A stretch of DNA of 64,000 nucleotides from CBDCIS01 sp965217565 (GCA_965217565.1 CBDCIS010000011.1:1-64000), one strand, 5' to 3'; positions 55,501-64,000 are shown, counted from the stretch's first letter. Numbers and translations: made by a program. Notes: generated from the letters alone by a model not told the origin.

Positions 55501-56553
55501 ATGTCAACCATCCCCAGGGAAGACCTCGAGCAGTACGGGGAGGTCATAGACCGCCTGATAACGACGCCGGTCGGCAAGTCGCGGGGAAACATGTTCCAGC
55601 CGATGAAAGCCGTGCAGATGTACGAAGCGGCCCGCGCCAGGTTCGAGCGGCCCCTTTGCCTGCTGGCGGCGGAGATGGTCTCTGAGCGTGTCAGGCGGGA
55701 CGACAACGTGCTCATTCTCACGGGAAGCTATCACCCGCTGCACTTTCCCGTAGGCGAGATGGACGGCCCGCCCGGTGGCGCGACGTTGGCGCTGTCCCTG
55801 GACCTCGGGCTCGGCGCCAAGCCCTTCTTCGCGGCTGAGCCGCCCCTCGTCAACCTCATGGAAGAGGCGTGCAGGGCCGTGGGGCTTCTGCCTATGCCCT
55901 ACGAGCAGGCCATGGAGCGAGACCATACGGCGGTAGTGGTCAGCTTCCCGATAGGGGGCCACGAAGAGAGCCGGAGGGCCGCTGAGAAGCTGCTGGACAC
56001 CTACGAGTTCTCCTGCGTGTTCACCACCGAGCGGCTTGGAAGGAACCGCAAGGGCCGCTATCACAGCGCGGGCGGCACCGAGCACGAGACACAGGACAGG
56101 TGCAAGGTGGACCACATCGTGGACGTGGCGAGAGAGCGGGGCATCCTGACCGTCGCCGTGGGCGACGGGGGCAACGAGATAGGCTTAGGCTCGATCTTCG
56201 AGGAGACGCGGAGCATCGTGAACTACGGCGAGGTGTGCAGCTGTCCATGCGGAGACGGCATCGTGAGCGCGGTCGAGACCGACGCCCTCATCGTCGCAGC
56301 TACCTCCAACTGGGGCGTCGTGGGGCTGGAGGCCGCGCTGGCGATGATAAACGACAACCAGGATATGATGCACGACCGCGACGCCGAGCGCCGGGTGCTC
56401 CACCGCCTGGCAGACCTGGGATGCGCCGATGGCGCGACCGTCATGACAACGCCCACCTGCGACGGCACGCCGGAGAGCGTATCCCTGGACGTGGTGAACA
56501 TCCTGAAGGCGACGGTGGCACAGTCGTTCCGCACCTCGTCACGTCGGTTCTAG
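55501..56553 (+). CDS. DUF4392 (D-glutamate cyclase-like) protein
   Basis: A 350-residue protein. GSYHPLHFPVGEMDGPPGG near residue 85 and AVGDGGNEIGLGSI near residue 225 are the signatures of DUF4392, whose characterised member converts D-glutamate to 5-oxo-D-proline. ETDALIVAATSNWGVVGLEAAL is also family-typical. There is no signal peptide; CAGGAGG precedes ATG 55501. Lying between an amidase and an M24 peptidase, and 3 kb from a gamma-glutamyltransferase-like gene, it may act on a glutamate-derived compound, which is inference. Confidence 0.82.
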   Translation: MSTIPREDLEQYGEVIDRLITTPVGKSRGNMFQPMKAVQMYEAARARFERPLCLLAAEMVSERVRRDDNVLILTGSYHPLHFPVGEMDGPPGGATLALSLDLGLGAKPFFAAEPPLVNLMEEACRAVGLLPMPYEQAMERDHTAVVVSFPIGGHEESRRAAEKLLDTYEFSCVFTTERLGRNRKGRYHSAGGTEHETQDRCKVDHIVDVARERGILTVAVGDGGNEIGLGSIFEETRSIVNYGEVCSCPCGDGIVSAVETDALIVAATSNWGVVGLEAALAMINDNQDMMHDRDAERRVLHRLADLGCADGATVMTTPTCDGTPESVSLDVVNILKATVAQSFRTSSRRF

Positions 56554-56590
56554 CGGCGCAAGTCATCAAACCACCTTGGAGGACGCAACA

Positions 56591-57712
56591 ATGAGCGATG
56601 TTTTCGGCAACCTGGATGCCCTGAAGCGGGAGATAGCCGAAAGCGACCTGGACGCCGTCATCGCCATGTCGCCCGAGAACGTGCCATACACCTCCGGCGT
56701 CCTGCTGTGGACTCAACGCAGCATACGCGACAGGCTCGCGCTGGTGGTGTGGCCCAAAGAGGGCAACCCCGCCTTCATCGTCGCCACCAACGAGGAGGGC
56801 TACGTGCGGGAGAGATCCTGGATAGGCGACGTGCGCGGCTACGTGCAGCATCGCGCGTCGCCCATCGACGTCTTGGCGGAAACGCTCCGAGAGAAGGGGC
56901 TTGGCGCCGGACGCATCGGAATCGAACCGAGCTATCTGTCCGCGGACTTTCACAGGGAACTGACCCGGGCCATGCCGGAGGCCCAGTTCGTCCCGTGCGA
57001 AGCGCTGTTCCAGAGCGCGCGAATGGTGAAGACGCCGGCGGAGGTGGAGCTTCTCACAAGGGCGGCGGTGGCAACCGAGCACGCCCTGATGGCCACCTAC
57101 GCCGCCGCTCGGCCGGGAGAGACCGAGCGCAGCCTCGTGGCCCGGCTGGGCGCCAACATCCTCGAGGCCGGGGCCGACCTTCCCGCGTTCCTCTACCTTA
57201 CGGTGGGGCCAAACACTGGCCACGCCCATCCCGATCCCACGGACTACGTAGCCCGCGAGGGCGACCTCATCAAGACGGACTGCGGCGGCTATTTCTCGGG
57301 TTACTACTCCGACATCGGTCGAACAGCGGTATTGGGCAGCGCCAGTCCTGAGCAGCGGTCCATCTATCGACGCCTCGCGGAAGTGCACGAGGAGACGATG
57401 GCCGCCATGAAGCCCGGAACGCCGGCCTCACACGTCTTTGACGTTGCGGCAAAGGGCTATGAGCGAGTGGACATCCCCTTCAAGGGCCTCGCCTTCGCCG
57501 GGCATGGTGTGGGCCTCTACATTCACGAGATGCCGATGCTCGCGGCAGACGATGAGACCATCCTGAGGCCGAATATGGCCTTCAGCGTCGAAACGCGCGT
57601 GAGGTGGCCCGGCAAGGAGGGCTATCACATCGAGGACGTAGTGGTCATCCGGGAGCGGGGACCCGAGCGCGTGACCACCTTCATGGACACGTCCGAACTG
57701 ATGGTGTTATAA
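56591..57712 (+). CDS. M24-family metallopeptidase (Xaa-Pro peptidase/creatinase-like)
   Basis: A 373-residue pita-bread protein. The N-terminal creatinase-type domain (1-130) is followed by the catalytic domain with metal ligands Asp in IKTDCGGYFSGYYSDIGRT (two Asp), His in FAGHGVGLYIHE, Glu in FSVETRV and Glu in YHIEDVVVI. All five are present. Hydrolyses Xaa-Pro peptides or, in close relatives, creatine-like or DMSP-like compounds. ATG 56591 is preceded by TTGGAGG. Last gene of the plus-strand run that begins at 53857. Confidence 0.9.
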   Translation: MSDVFGNLDALKREIAESDLDAVIAMSPENVPYTSGVLLWTQRSIRDRLALVVWPKEGNPAFIVATNEEGYVRERSWIGDVRGYVQHRASPIDVLAETLREKGLGAGRIGIEPSYLSADFHRELTRAMPEAQFVPCEALFQSARMVKTPAEVELLTRAAVATEHALMATYAAARPGETERSLVARLGANILEAGADLPAFLYLTVGPNTGHAHPDPTDYVAREGDLIKTDCGGYFSGYYSDIGRTAVLGSASPEQRSIYRRLAEVHEETMAAMKPGTPASHVFDVAAKGYERVDIPFKGLAFAGHGVGLYIHEMPMLAADDETILRPNMAFSVETRVRWPGKEGYHIEDVVVIRERGPERVTTFMDTSELMVL

Positions 57713-57740
57713 GGCCGCCCGATTCTGACGATTCACGGGC

Positions 57741-59153
57741 CTACAGGTGAATCACCACCGTCTTCATCTCGGTCATCTCCTGGACGGCATACCTCGGCCC
57801 CTCTTTGCCCATGCCGCTCTCCTTCAGGCCGCCGTAGGGCATCAGGTCGGCGCGCCAGCCTGGGCCGGAGTTGACGTGGAGGTTGCCGGAATCCACCTCA
57901 CGGGCGAAGCGCATGGCCCAGTCGATATTCTGCGTAAAGATGCCCGCGCTCAGGCCGTAGTTCGAGTTGTTGGCTATGGCGATGGCCTCGTCTATGTCCG
58001 AGAAGGGCGTTACGACAACCGCCGGGCCGAATAGCTCGTCGCAGGACACGCGCATGTCCGAGTTGACATCGGCCAGCACGGTGGGAGCGTGCATCGCTCC
58101 AGAGTAGTCGCCGCCCGTCACCATCCTCGCGCCGCCGCCCACCGCCTCCCTCAGCCACTCGTTGACGCGGACTGCCTCCTGCTCCTTGACCATAGGCCCC
58201 ATGCGCACGCTCTCGCTCAGCGGGTCGCCTGTGCTGATGGCCTCCACACCCTCCTTCAGCGCGTCGATGTAGTCAACATATATCTTGCTGCTGGTGATGA
58301 TTCTCTGGGCGGAGATGCAGACCTGCCCGGCGTTGGCGAAGCCGCTGGTGATGGTCGCCCCGACGACCTTGTCGATGTCGGCGTCTGGCATGACGATGAG
58401 CGGGGAGTTAGACCCTAGCTCCATCGTGACCTTCTTCAGCCCCGCCGTGCGGCAGATGCGCTCGCCGACGTCGCGGCTGCCGGTGAAGGTAACCTTGCGC
58501 ACGCGAGGGTCCGCCACCAGCGGGTCGCCCACCCTGCCGCCGGAGCCGGTCACGCACTGCACCGCCTCGGGCGGCGCGCCGGCTTCCAACAGTATCTCGG
58601 TCAGCTTGAGCGCGGACAGCGGCGTATCCGACGCTGGCTTGATTATAACGGCGTTGCCCGCGGCCAAGGCGGGGCCGACCTTGTGGCAAACCAGGTTCAG
58701 TGGAAAGTTGAAGGGGCTGATGGCGGCCACGACGCCGCAGGGCACGCGGATGGTGAAGCCCATCTGTCCCGTCCAGCTTGGCGCGGCGTCGAACGGGATG
58801 CTTTCGCCGTAGAGCCGCTTAGCCTCCTCTCCCGACAGACTGATGGTCTGTGTGGCGCGGTCAACCTCGGTCCTGCCCTCCGCGATGACCTTGCCCTCCT
58901 CCATGGTGATGACGCGGCCCAGCTCCTCCCGGCGCTCCTGGAGGAGGTCCGCGGCCTTTCGGAGGATGGCGAATCGGTCGTAGGCTGTGAGCTTCGCCAT
59001 CGCCTTCGCGCCGCGCACCGCGCTCGCGACGGCCGAGTCCACGTCCTCGACGCTGGCGGAGGGAACCGTGTCTATAATGGAGTTGTCGTAGGGGTTGATA
59101 ACGCTGACCTTTTCGTCTCTATCGACCCACTCGCCGCCGATGTACATCCTCAT
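57741..59153 (-). CDS. NAD(P)+-dependent aldehyde dehydrogenase
   Basis: A 470-residue ALDH. AISPFNFPLNLVCHKVGPAL (cofactor, Asn), the general base Glu in TMELGSNSPLIV (about 250), nucleophile Cys in NAGQVCISAQRI (about 284) and DELFGPAVVV are all in place. Closest in feel to lactaldehyde/glycolaldehyde or succinate-semialdehyde types; the substrate is not decided. Convergent with the M24 gene, 28 bp between stops. Confidence 0.92.
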   Translation of the reverse strand: MRMYIGGEWVDRDEKVSVINPYDNSIIDTVPSASVEDVDSAVASAVRGAKAMAKLTAYDRFAILRKAADLLQERREELGRVITMEEGKVIAEGRTEVDRATQTISLSGEEAKRLYGESIPFDAAPSWTGQMGFTIRVPCGVVAAISPFNFPLNLVCHKVGPALAAGNAVIIKPASDTPLSALKLTEILLEAGAPPEAVQCVTGSGGRVGDPLVADPRVRKVTFTGSRDVGERICRTAGLKKVTMELGSNSPLIVMPDADIDKVVGATITSGFANAGQVCISAQRIITSSKIYVDYIDALKEGVEAISTGDPLSESVRMGPMVKEQEAVRVNEWLREAVGGGARMVTGGDYSGAMHAPTVLADVNSDMRVSCDELFGPAVVVTPFSDIDEAIAIANNSNYGLSAGIFTQNIDWAMRFAREVDSGNLHVNSGPGWRADLMPYGGLKESGMGKEGPRYAVQEMTEMKTVVIHL

Positions 59154-59282
59154 GGTTCTACGCCTCCGTATATTCGCGTTAGGGGTTGTCGCGCGTTTCG
59201 CATGGACGCATTATCACGCAACGCCGCGCGAGTAGCAAGATTGGCGGTTCACCGGCGCACGATGTTAGCGGAAACACAAAAA

Positions 59283-59310
59283 GGGCCTCTAACTTTAGAG
59301 GCCCCGCCTG
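59283..59310 (-). terminator. Terminator of the zinc-ribbon gene
   Basis: GGGCCTCTAA (59283-59292) and TTAGAGGCCC (59295-59304) form a stem of up to 10 bp. On the minus strand a run TTTTTGTG follows, so it ends the transcript of the gene at 59345-59527. Confidence 0.75.
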
Positions 59311-59344
59311 GGGATGTTTGAGTACGCTTGGCGACTCAGTTTGG

Positions 59345-59527
59345 TTATGCGGCCTGCGGCTTACTGCCGACCTTCTCCTTCTGTCCCGACCAGTTGTTGG
59401 GCTCCTTCAACTCCGTCTGGATGTCGAGGATGCGCCCACACTGGAGACACTCCTTGTAGGTTCCATACATGTCGCGGTTGAGCTTAACGTCTCCATTGCA
59501 TCTGGAGCACGCCTTCAGTTCGAGCAC
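59345..59527 (-). CDS. Small zinc-ribbon protein
   Basis: A 60-residue protein with two CxxC knuckles (CSRC about 8-11, CLQC about 27-30) separated by 15 residues, forming a zinc ribbon or rubredoxin-like knuckle, and a polar tail. It starts ATG 59527, and a strong terminator follows, so it is a single-gene unit. Such tiny proteins may bind nucleic acid or act as transcription-factor-like modules; function unknown. Confidence 0.7.
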   Translation of the reverse strand: MLELKACSRCNGDVKLNRDMYGTYKECLQCGRILDIQTELKEPNNWSGQKEKVGSKPQAA

Positions 59528-59738
59528 CTGGTGATACCTCCGTTGGGTCTGCCGTTTTCATTATCGAGCCGGCCCGTTCGCCGGTCGCCACGTTTGCTTG
59601 CTGTTCTTCTCGATTCACCGCCAACGCCGCGTGTGAATCCATCGACCATCAGACAGCCGAAAGAAGACGCTAACAGATGCCAACCAGCATGTCAAGCAGT
59701 TCTTAGCCGGTAGTTTTCCAGTTGGTCGGGGTTGGTTT

Positions 59739-59767
59739 TGGGATAAGAGCGGACAGGTGATACAATG
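59739..59767 (+). promoter_or_regulatory. Promoter of the DHDPS-family gene
   Basis: TTGGGA (59739-59744), 17-bp spacer, TACAAT (59762-59767). The predicted transcript start is about 30 bp before ATG 59805. Confidence 0.55.
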
Positions 59768-59804
59768 TTGCCGCAGCAGAAACAACAAAAAAGAGGAGGA
59801 AATT

Positions 59805-60710
59805 ATGGCTGAGTTTGGTGGGGTTTATCCCGCAATCATTACGCCCATGACCAAGGAGGGCGCATTGAATGAGGCGGCTTTCCGCGAGGTTATCGAATTC
59901 AACATCGAGGCGGGCGTTCACGGCTTCTGGGTCGCTGGCGGCACGGGCGAAAGCGTGCTGCTGGAAGACCACGAGAACATGCGAATCGCCGAAATCGCGG
60001 CTGACCAGGCCGGGGGCAGGATAAAGAACATCATGCACGTGGGCGCGCCCAACACCGCGCGGGCAGCCCGCATGGCCGAGCACGCGGCGAAGGCCGGCGT
60101 GGATGCCATCTGCTGTGTTCCCCCCTTCTTCTACAGGCAGAGTGAGGATGCCATAGTGGAGCACTACCGGGTGGTGGCCGCAGCCGCGGACCTACCCTTC
60201 TTCGTTTACAACCTGCCCCAGTCCACAGGCGTGGAGATCACGCCCGACCTGATGCTCAAGATTCAGGAGGGTGTGCCCCAGCTCAAGGGACTGAAACACT
60301 CGGCGCCGACGGTCGCCAACATTCGAGCCTTCGCCAAGATGGGTCTCGACTGCTTCGTCGGCAACTGCATGTTGATGCTGCCCGCGCTGACCATCGGCGC
60401 GACGGGCTGCATCGACGGCCCGCCCAACGTGGCCCCGGAGCTCTGGGTCGAGATATGGCGCGCCTACAACGACGGCGACATCAAGCGCGCCGAGGAGGCG
60501 CAGGACAGGGCCAGCGAAGCCGGCATAGCGGTGCGCCAGTTCGGGATGCACCCGACGCTGAAGGCCGTGCTGAGCGAGCGGTTGGGCATCGACTGCGGCG
60601 ATCCTCGTCCGCCGGGGCTTCCGCTGACGCCGGAGCAGCGCGCCATTCTGGTCGCCGACCTGGAGAGGCTTGGGCTGACCAGGGTGGCCGTCGCGCAGTC
60701 CGACGACTAG
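59805..60710 (+). CDS. Dihydrodipicolinate synthase-family (NAL-type) lyase
   Basis: A 301-residue class I aldolase barrel. The Schiff-base Lys is in LKGLKHSAP (about 165) and the catalytic Tyr in FVYNLPQSTG (about 137). The oxo-acid motif is GGTGES (46-51), with Gly-Gly where DapA proper has TT, so pyruvate-dependent lyases of sugar or hydroxy-acid catabolism fit better than lysine synthesis. AAGAGGAGGAAATT precedes ATG 59805. Convergent with the SDR gene, one base between stops. Confidence 0.9.
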   Translation: MAEFGGVYPAIITPMTKEGALNEAAFREVIEFNIEAGVHGFWVAGGTGESVLLEDHENMRIAEIAADQAGGRIKNIMHVGAPNTARAARMAEHAAKAGVDAICCVPPFFYRQSEDAIVEHYRVVAAAADLPFFVYNLPQSTGVEITPDLMLKIQEGVPQLKGLKHSAPTVANIRAFAKMGLDCFVGNCMLMLPALTIGATGCIDGPPNVAPELWVEIWRAYNDGDIKRAEEAQDRASEAGIAVRQFGMHPTLKAVLSERLGIDCGDPRPPGLPLTPEQRAILVADLERLGLTRVAVAQSDD

Positions 60711-60711
60711 C

Positions 60712-61479
60712 CTAGAATACGCTATACCCGCCATCTACCGGTATGGAAACGCCGGTGACGTAGTCAGAGGCGGGGGCGGCCAGGAACACGGCCGTCCCCG
60801 CCATCTCGTCCGGCTCGCCCCAGCGGCCGTGCGGGATGCGCGACTCGATGAAGTCGTAGCGTTGAGGACTGTTGGTCTTGATGGGCGCGGTCAGGTCGGT
60901 GTGAATCCAGCCTGGCAGGATAGCGTTGACCTGGATGTTATCGCTGGCCCAGGCGACTGCCAGGCTCTTGGTGAGCTGCACCACGCCGCCCTTGCTCGAC
61001 GAGTACGACGCCACCCAGTCGCTGCCGAATATCGATGTCATGGAGCCGATGTTGATTATCTTGCCGCCGCCCTCTTTCGCCATGTGGGGATAGACGTCCC
61101 TCGAACACAGGAACACGCCGTTGAGATTGATGTCGATGACCCGGTTCCACTCCTCCAGCGTGTAGTCCTGCGGCGCCTTGCGAATGCCGATGCCCGCGTT
61201 GTTGACGAGAATGTCGATACCGCCGAACTCCTCCATAGTTGCCTCCACCATCGCCGCCACGGAAGCCTCCTCCGCCACGTCTGTGGACAGCCCCAGCGCT
61301 CTGACGCCCACGCCCCGGAGTTGCTCTAGCGCGCCGGCGGTCTTGTCCCGGTTGCGCGCCGCCACGACGACGTCGGCCCCGGCCCGCGCCAGGCCCATGG
61401 CGATGCCAAGCCCTATGCCTCCGTTGCCGCCCGTGACGATGGCAGTCTTGCCGCTCAGATCGAACATATTGCTGGTCAT
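60712..61479 (-). CDS. SDR family oxidoreductase (gluconate-5-dehydrogenase-like)
   Basis: A 255-residue classical SDR. TGGNGGIGLGI (cofactor), VNNAGIG, the Ser in NIGSMTS, Tyr-x3-Lys in SYSSSKGGV and PGWIHTDLTAP are standard. VSIPVDGGYSVF ends the protein, a pattern common in 2-deoxy-D-gluconate or gluconate dehydrogenases. Together with the convergent DHDPS-family lyase it could act on sugar acids, which is inference from family only. Confidence 0.9.
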   Translation of the reverse strand: MTSNMFDLSGKTAIVTGGNGGIGLGIAMGLARAGADVVVAARNRDKTAGALEQLRGVGVRALGLSTDVAEEASVAAMVEATMEEFGGIDILVNNAGIGIRKAPQDYTLEEWNRVIDINLNGVFLCSRDVYPHMAKEGGGKIINIGSMTSIFGSDWVASYSSSKGGVVQLTKSLAVAWASDNIQVNAILPGWIHTDLTAPIKTNSPQRYDFIESRIPHGRWGEPDEMAGTAVFLAAPASDYVTGVSIPVDGGYSVF

Positions 61480-61553
61480 GGCTGCTCCTCAGATTGCGCT
61501 TTCGCTCGCATGGGGTCGTGGAGTCTGGTGATTGGGAAAGGCGTTAACGCGCT

Positions 61554-61913
61554 TCACGCTCTCATCCGCACCGGGCCGTCCGGTCTGAATTGGTCGAGGA
61601 TTGAGGTTGTGGCGGCAGACAGCGCCTCTCCCGCCTGTCGCTGCCTGGCGAGGATGTCGAGCGCGAGGTCGGACATGCCCGGCTGGACTCTCAGCGATTC
61701 GGGCATGTACCTCATGCACCTTCGCATCAGCACCTGCGCCGGGCGGGTCGTCTTCTCGCTGCACCCGTAGGCGTAGGCGCACATGTAGGCGTAGCAAATG
61801 GTGGTCTCTCGATAGAGCGACGGCACGCGGCTCTCGGACGGCGCCAGGCGCCTCTCGAGGGAGGTGTCCAGTGGCTTGTCCAGGGCGCCGGGCAAAGGCG
61901 AGTTGCCGCGCAT
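61554..61913 (-). CDS. Hypothetical protein
   Basis: A 119-residue protein with no recognised domain. It is Cys-rich in the middle (CYAYMCAYAYGC) and ends in an Arg-rich helix (LDILARQRQAGEAL). It lies 74 bp upstream of the SDR gene on the same strand. A longer antisense frame overlaps it, so composition alone does not prove coding; the frame is kept because it is open, starts with ATG and fits the operon direction. Confidence 0.45.
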   Translation of the reverse strand: MRGNSPLPGALDKPLDTSLERRLAPSESRVPSLYRETTICYAYMCAYAYGCSEKTTRPAQVLMRRCMRYMPESLRVQPGMSDLALDILARQRQAGEALSAATTSILDQFRPDGPVRMRA

Positions 61914-62113
61914 GTCGAGTCCTCAGCGGTCAAAGAGATACGGGCGGGGGCGCTATCGGATAACCTCCGGCCACCGATAACAAACAAAGATTCTGAAAAG
62001 ATACTAAACGAAGTTTCAGAAAAGTTCAATATGTTGACCGCATCTCTTCACACTCAATGCCAAATCCCGAAAGGTCGTTCGGCTTCAAGGACCTTTTGAG
62101 ATCATGCGTCCTC

Positions 62114-62142
62114 TTGACAAGCGCGAACGGACGTGCTATTTT
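62114..62142 (+). promoter_or_regulatory. Orphan sigma70-like promoter
   Basis: TTGACA (62114-62119), 17-bp spacer, TATTTT (62137-62142). No convincing plus-strand gene follows. The surrounding bases (CTTGAC..GCGAACG..GTGCTA) match 2950-2976, so it may be part of a repeat and not a functional promoter. Confidence 0.4.
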
Positions 62143-62230
62143 AGCTTTGCTAGTACCAACGGCAACCTGGCGGGCCAACATCCTTGAAATGAAGCGTAGA
62201 GCGGCGGAGCCACAAGATTCCCCCGCCCTT

Positions 62231-62365
62231 GACGTGAGGGGGTTAGAGGGTGGGTGGCCATCGCCATGTAAGGAACCCAGCTTCTAAGTCCTTGCCAATG
62301 CAATCAACGATTCTGACAAAAACCTCGGAGTCTCCAGCTACGAAATGTCCCAGAATTACGCAGTT
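62231..62365. repeat. Dispersed intergenic repeats, locus C
   Basis: GAGGGGGTTAGAGGGTGGGTGG (in two parts, 62235-62256) matches the G-rich unit at 2861-2880. GATTCTGACAAAA ... AAATGTCCCA ... AATTACGCAGTTGGGG at 62309-62370 matches 3048-3105. The rest of 61914-62491 holds no gene and is relatively AT-rich at 61975-62030. Confidence 0.5.
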
Positions 62366-62491
62366 GGGGCGAACCTTGTGAGCGCCCAGGTCACAGGCTC
62401 AATTCTTCCGGGCACGCAGGCAACGCACCACAAACTCTGAACAGTTGCCAACGTCGTTGCGAATTATGGAATTGCGACCAACCGTCGATTG

Positions 62492-63235
62492 CTACGCCAT
62501 TAGTGGCGGCTCCACCTCTATCGGTAGCCCGTCCAGTATAGCCTTCGGCGTGTCTTCGACCATCGCCTGCGCTCGCCTCTGGCCTACGATTTTCGCCGCC
62601 GCCTCTACGCCGGGCCTCAGCATTGGGGAGCGGGGGCCAGTGGGCGTGTGGGTGTCGGACGCGATTACGTGCGCCAGCCGCCTTCTGAGAAGCTCGTTCG
62701 TGAAGTCCCGCGTCCATGCCCCGAAGTGGCCCAGCAGGCTGCCCGCCGTTATCTGGCTGAGCATTCCGCGCTCCACGAAACTCGCCAGCAGCAAGGGGTC
62801 TTTCTGGAAAGCCTCTATACGCTCCGGATGCGCCAGCACCGGCACGAGTCCGTCCGACTGGATGCGGGCCAGCGGGTCTTCTATGAGTTTGGGACGGCCA
62901 AAGAAGGGCATCTCAACGAGGATGTACTTCGTGCCGTTCATGGACAGCGCGCGGCCGGCGGCAGTTTCGTAGGGGAGTTCCGTGTCCAGGTGGTTCTCCA
63001 TGCCCAGAAGCACGCTCAGGTCGATGCCCTCGCTTCGCAGCCTGGCGGTCACCTCGCGCAGGAGGTCTCTGACGTGCTGTACAGACAGGTTCTCGGTGAC
63101 GTCCTTGCGGTGCGGTGTGGCGAGGATGGCCCTGGTTCCCTGTTGTGCGGCGACGCGGGCCATCTCAATGGCGTCCTTGATGGTCTTGGCGCCGTCATCG
63201 ACGCCCGGCAGGATATGAGCGTGCAGGTCGTACAC
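62492..63235 (-). CDS. PHP-domain phosphoesterase (CpsB/YwqE tyrosine-phosphatase-like)
   Basis: A 247-residue polymerase-and-histidinol-phosphatase fold protein. Metal ligands are in DLHAHILPGVDDGA (start), ATPHRKDV, GMENHLDT, VLAHPER and the late SDTHTPTGPR. The order and length match CpsB/CapC-type protein-tyrosine phosphatases of capsule control, though no capsule genes are nearby. GTG 63235 starts it. It lies 12 bp after the deacetylase gene and is co-transcribed. Confidence 0.87.
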   Translation of the reverse strand: MYDLHAHILPGVDDGAKTIKDAIEMARVAAQQGTRAILATPHRKDVTENLSVQHVRDLLREVTARLRSEGIDLSVLLGMENHLDTELPYETAAGRALSMNGTKYILVEMPFFGRPKLIEDPLARIQSDGLVPVLAHPERIEAFQKDPLLLASFVERGMLSQITAGSLLGHFGAWTRDFTNELLRRRLAHVIASDTHTPTGPRSPMLRPGVEAAAKIVGQRRAQAMVEDTPKAILDGLPIEVEPPLMA

Positions 63236-63247
63236 GGCGTCGCTGGA

Positions 63248-63949
63248 CTAGCTGCGAATCTCGATGCGTCGAAAGGCTTCGGCGTAGGGGAGCTCAGCCC
63301 TCTCGCCAACGCGCCTGGCGTTGCCCCTGATGAACTCGTCTATCTCTTGCGGGTCGTTGTCGCCGAGCTGGCTGGTGTGCTTCTTCAGCGCGTCGATCTT
63401 GGATTGAATGCTGTCTGTGACATCGACGAACGTGTCCGGCTCCTCGGTTCCCCAGAACATGACGTCACGCACCTTGTGCGGTTCCAGGCCCTCTTTAGCA
63501 TGGCCGGGGTAGTGCAGCCGGTCGCGGGCATAGGGGAAGACCGCGTCCAGCGTAACCTGGCCGCACATGCGGTGGTCGCGGTGCAGGTAGAAGCTGCGCC
63601 TGAAGGGATCCGGACAAAACACCATGTCGGGCCTATGGGCTCTGATGGCTTTGACCAGCAGCCCCCTGAACTCGGACGTGTCCTCAAGCCCGCCGTCCGG
63701 GTAGCGCAGGTAGAGCACCTCCTTGACGCCCAGCAGCCGGGCGGCCTCGGCCTGCTCTTCTTCTCGAATGGCCGCGAGCCGCTCGGAGGTCATGTCGGGG
63801 TCGCTTGTGCCCTTGTCGCCGTTGGTGCACAGAACGTAGTAAACCTCAGTGCCTTCCTTGATCCATCTGCCGATGGTTCCGCCGCAGCCGATTTCCGCGT
63901 CGTCGGGGTGCGGGGTAACCACCATAGCCCTGTCGGGTCTGTCAACCAT
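63248..63949 (-). CDS. PIG-L/LmbE-family deacetylase
   Basis: A 233-residue zinc deacetylase. PHPDDAEIGCGGTI gives the His-x2-Asp zinc site and catalytic Asp; HRDHRMCGQVTLDAV gives the third ligand. The family removes acetyl groups from GlcNAc-containing lipids, mycothiol or bacillithiol precursors and antibiotics. The substrate here is unknown, and a thiol-pathway role is possible. First gene of a two-gene minus-strand unit; the upstream region runs to the window edge. Confidence 0.9.
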   Translation of the reverse strand: MVDRPDRAMVVTPHPDDAEIGCGGTIGRWIKEGTEVYYVLCTNGDKGTSDPDMTSERLAAIREEEQAEAARLLGVKEVLYLRYPDGGLEDTSEFRGLLVKAIRAHRPDMVFCPDPFRRSFYLHRDHRMCGQVTLDAVFPYARDRLHYPGHAKEGLEPHKVRDVMFWGTEEPDTFVDVTDSIQSKIDALKKHTSQLGDNDPQEIDEFIRGNARRVGERAELPYAEAFRRIEIRS

Positions 63950-64000
63950 ATTTCGCGTGGGCCTCCGTTGGGTTTGCGAGCAACATGATAAGCCCTCGGT

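Noticed and set aside
62057..62287. 76-codon frame overlapping the promoter-like sequence at 62.1 kb
   Set aside because: It begins before the promoter, runs through a dispersed repeat and shows no domain.

Overview
The window looks like a chromosomal contig of an uncultivated, GC-rich bacterium. The best fit is Chloroflexota of the SAR202/Dehalococcoidia kind. That is an inference from the gene mix: many amidases, FAH, SDR, phosphotriesterase-like, RraA, gamma-glutamyltranspeptidase, M24, aldehyde dehydrogenase and NHL/WD40 proteins, with a few single housekeeping genes (rplS, nth, mutM, aroG, uppP). No rRNA, tRNA or CRISPR array was found.

Layout. 1-2.85 kb is a decayed mobile segment: a frameshifted DUF1016 nuclease, a run of four hairpins ending in a strong terminator (candidate structured RNA), a frameshifted large serine recombinase and the tail of an IS481-type transposase. 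3.2-20.9 kb is ordinary chromosome: modBA with an MFS transporter, an alpha/beta hydrolase, an NHL protein, a molybdopterin oxidoreductase fused to a membrane haem-b domain, NAD-dependent formate dehydrogenase, a CocE-type hydrolase, a methylmalonyl-CoA-mutase-type catalytic subunit, a WD40/TolB-like protein, RraA, a metallophosphoesterase, a PhoB/PhoR-like two-component pair and UppP. 21.5-27.8 kb holds two long exported proteins; the first, a metzincin-type metalloprotease, is broken by an in-frame amber codon and an IS630-family insertion. 27.85-30.4 kb is a small catabolic cluster (FAH, SDR, phosphotriesterase-like). Then come a VOC protein, a VapBC pair and an amidase with a GatC/AtzG-like small partner.

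Two regulatory or defence systems stand out. At 34.07-35.40 kb a DAHP synthase gene is preceded by a promoter, a probably leaderless 31-codon peptide with Tyr-Trp-x-Tyr-Tyr-x-Tyr-Phe, and an intrinsic terminator with a competing antiterminator. This is the arrangement of a transcription attenuator sensing aromatic amino acids. At 37.87-40.80 kb lies a retron on the minus strand: a -10 box, a 149-nt msr-msd-like RNA bounded by 10-nt a1/a2 repeats, and a reverse transcriptase with NAxxH, YADD and VTG motifs fused to a C-terminal PD-(D/E)XK (Mrr-like) nuclease domain. The reverse transcriptase gene is split by a second, apparently identical copy of the IS630 element; removing the element restores a 521-codon frame.

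41-64 kb returns to housekeeping and catabolic genes: rplS, nth, an RND transporter, a HEAT-repeat protein, a ROK kinase, an APH-like kinase, an AcoX-like NAD-kinase-fold protein, gamma-glutamyltransferase, a second amidase with a small partner, a DUF4392 protein, an M24 peptidase, ALDH, a DHDPS-family lyase, an SDR, a PHP phosphoesterase and a PIG-L deacetylase. Two IS5-family elements sit among them. Four IS copies of three transposase types plus one of a fourth type all have transposase genes split at a -1 slippery site. Short dispersed intergenic repeats recur at about 2.9-3.1, 53.3-53.8 and 62.2-62.4 kb.
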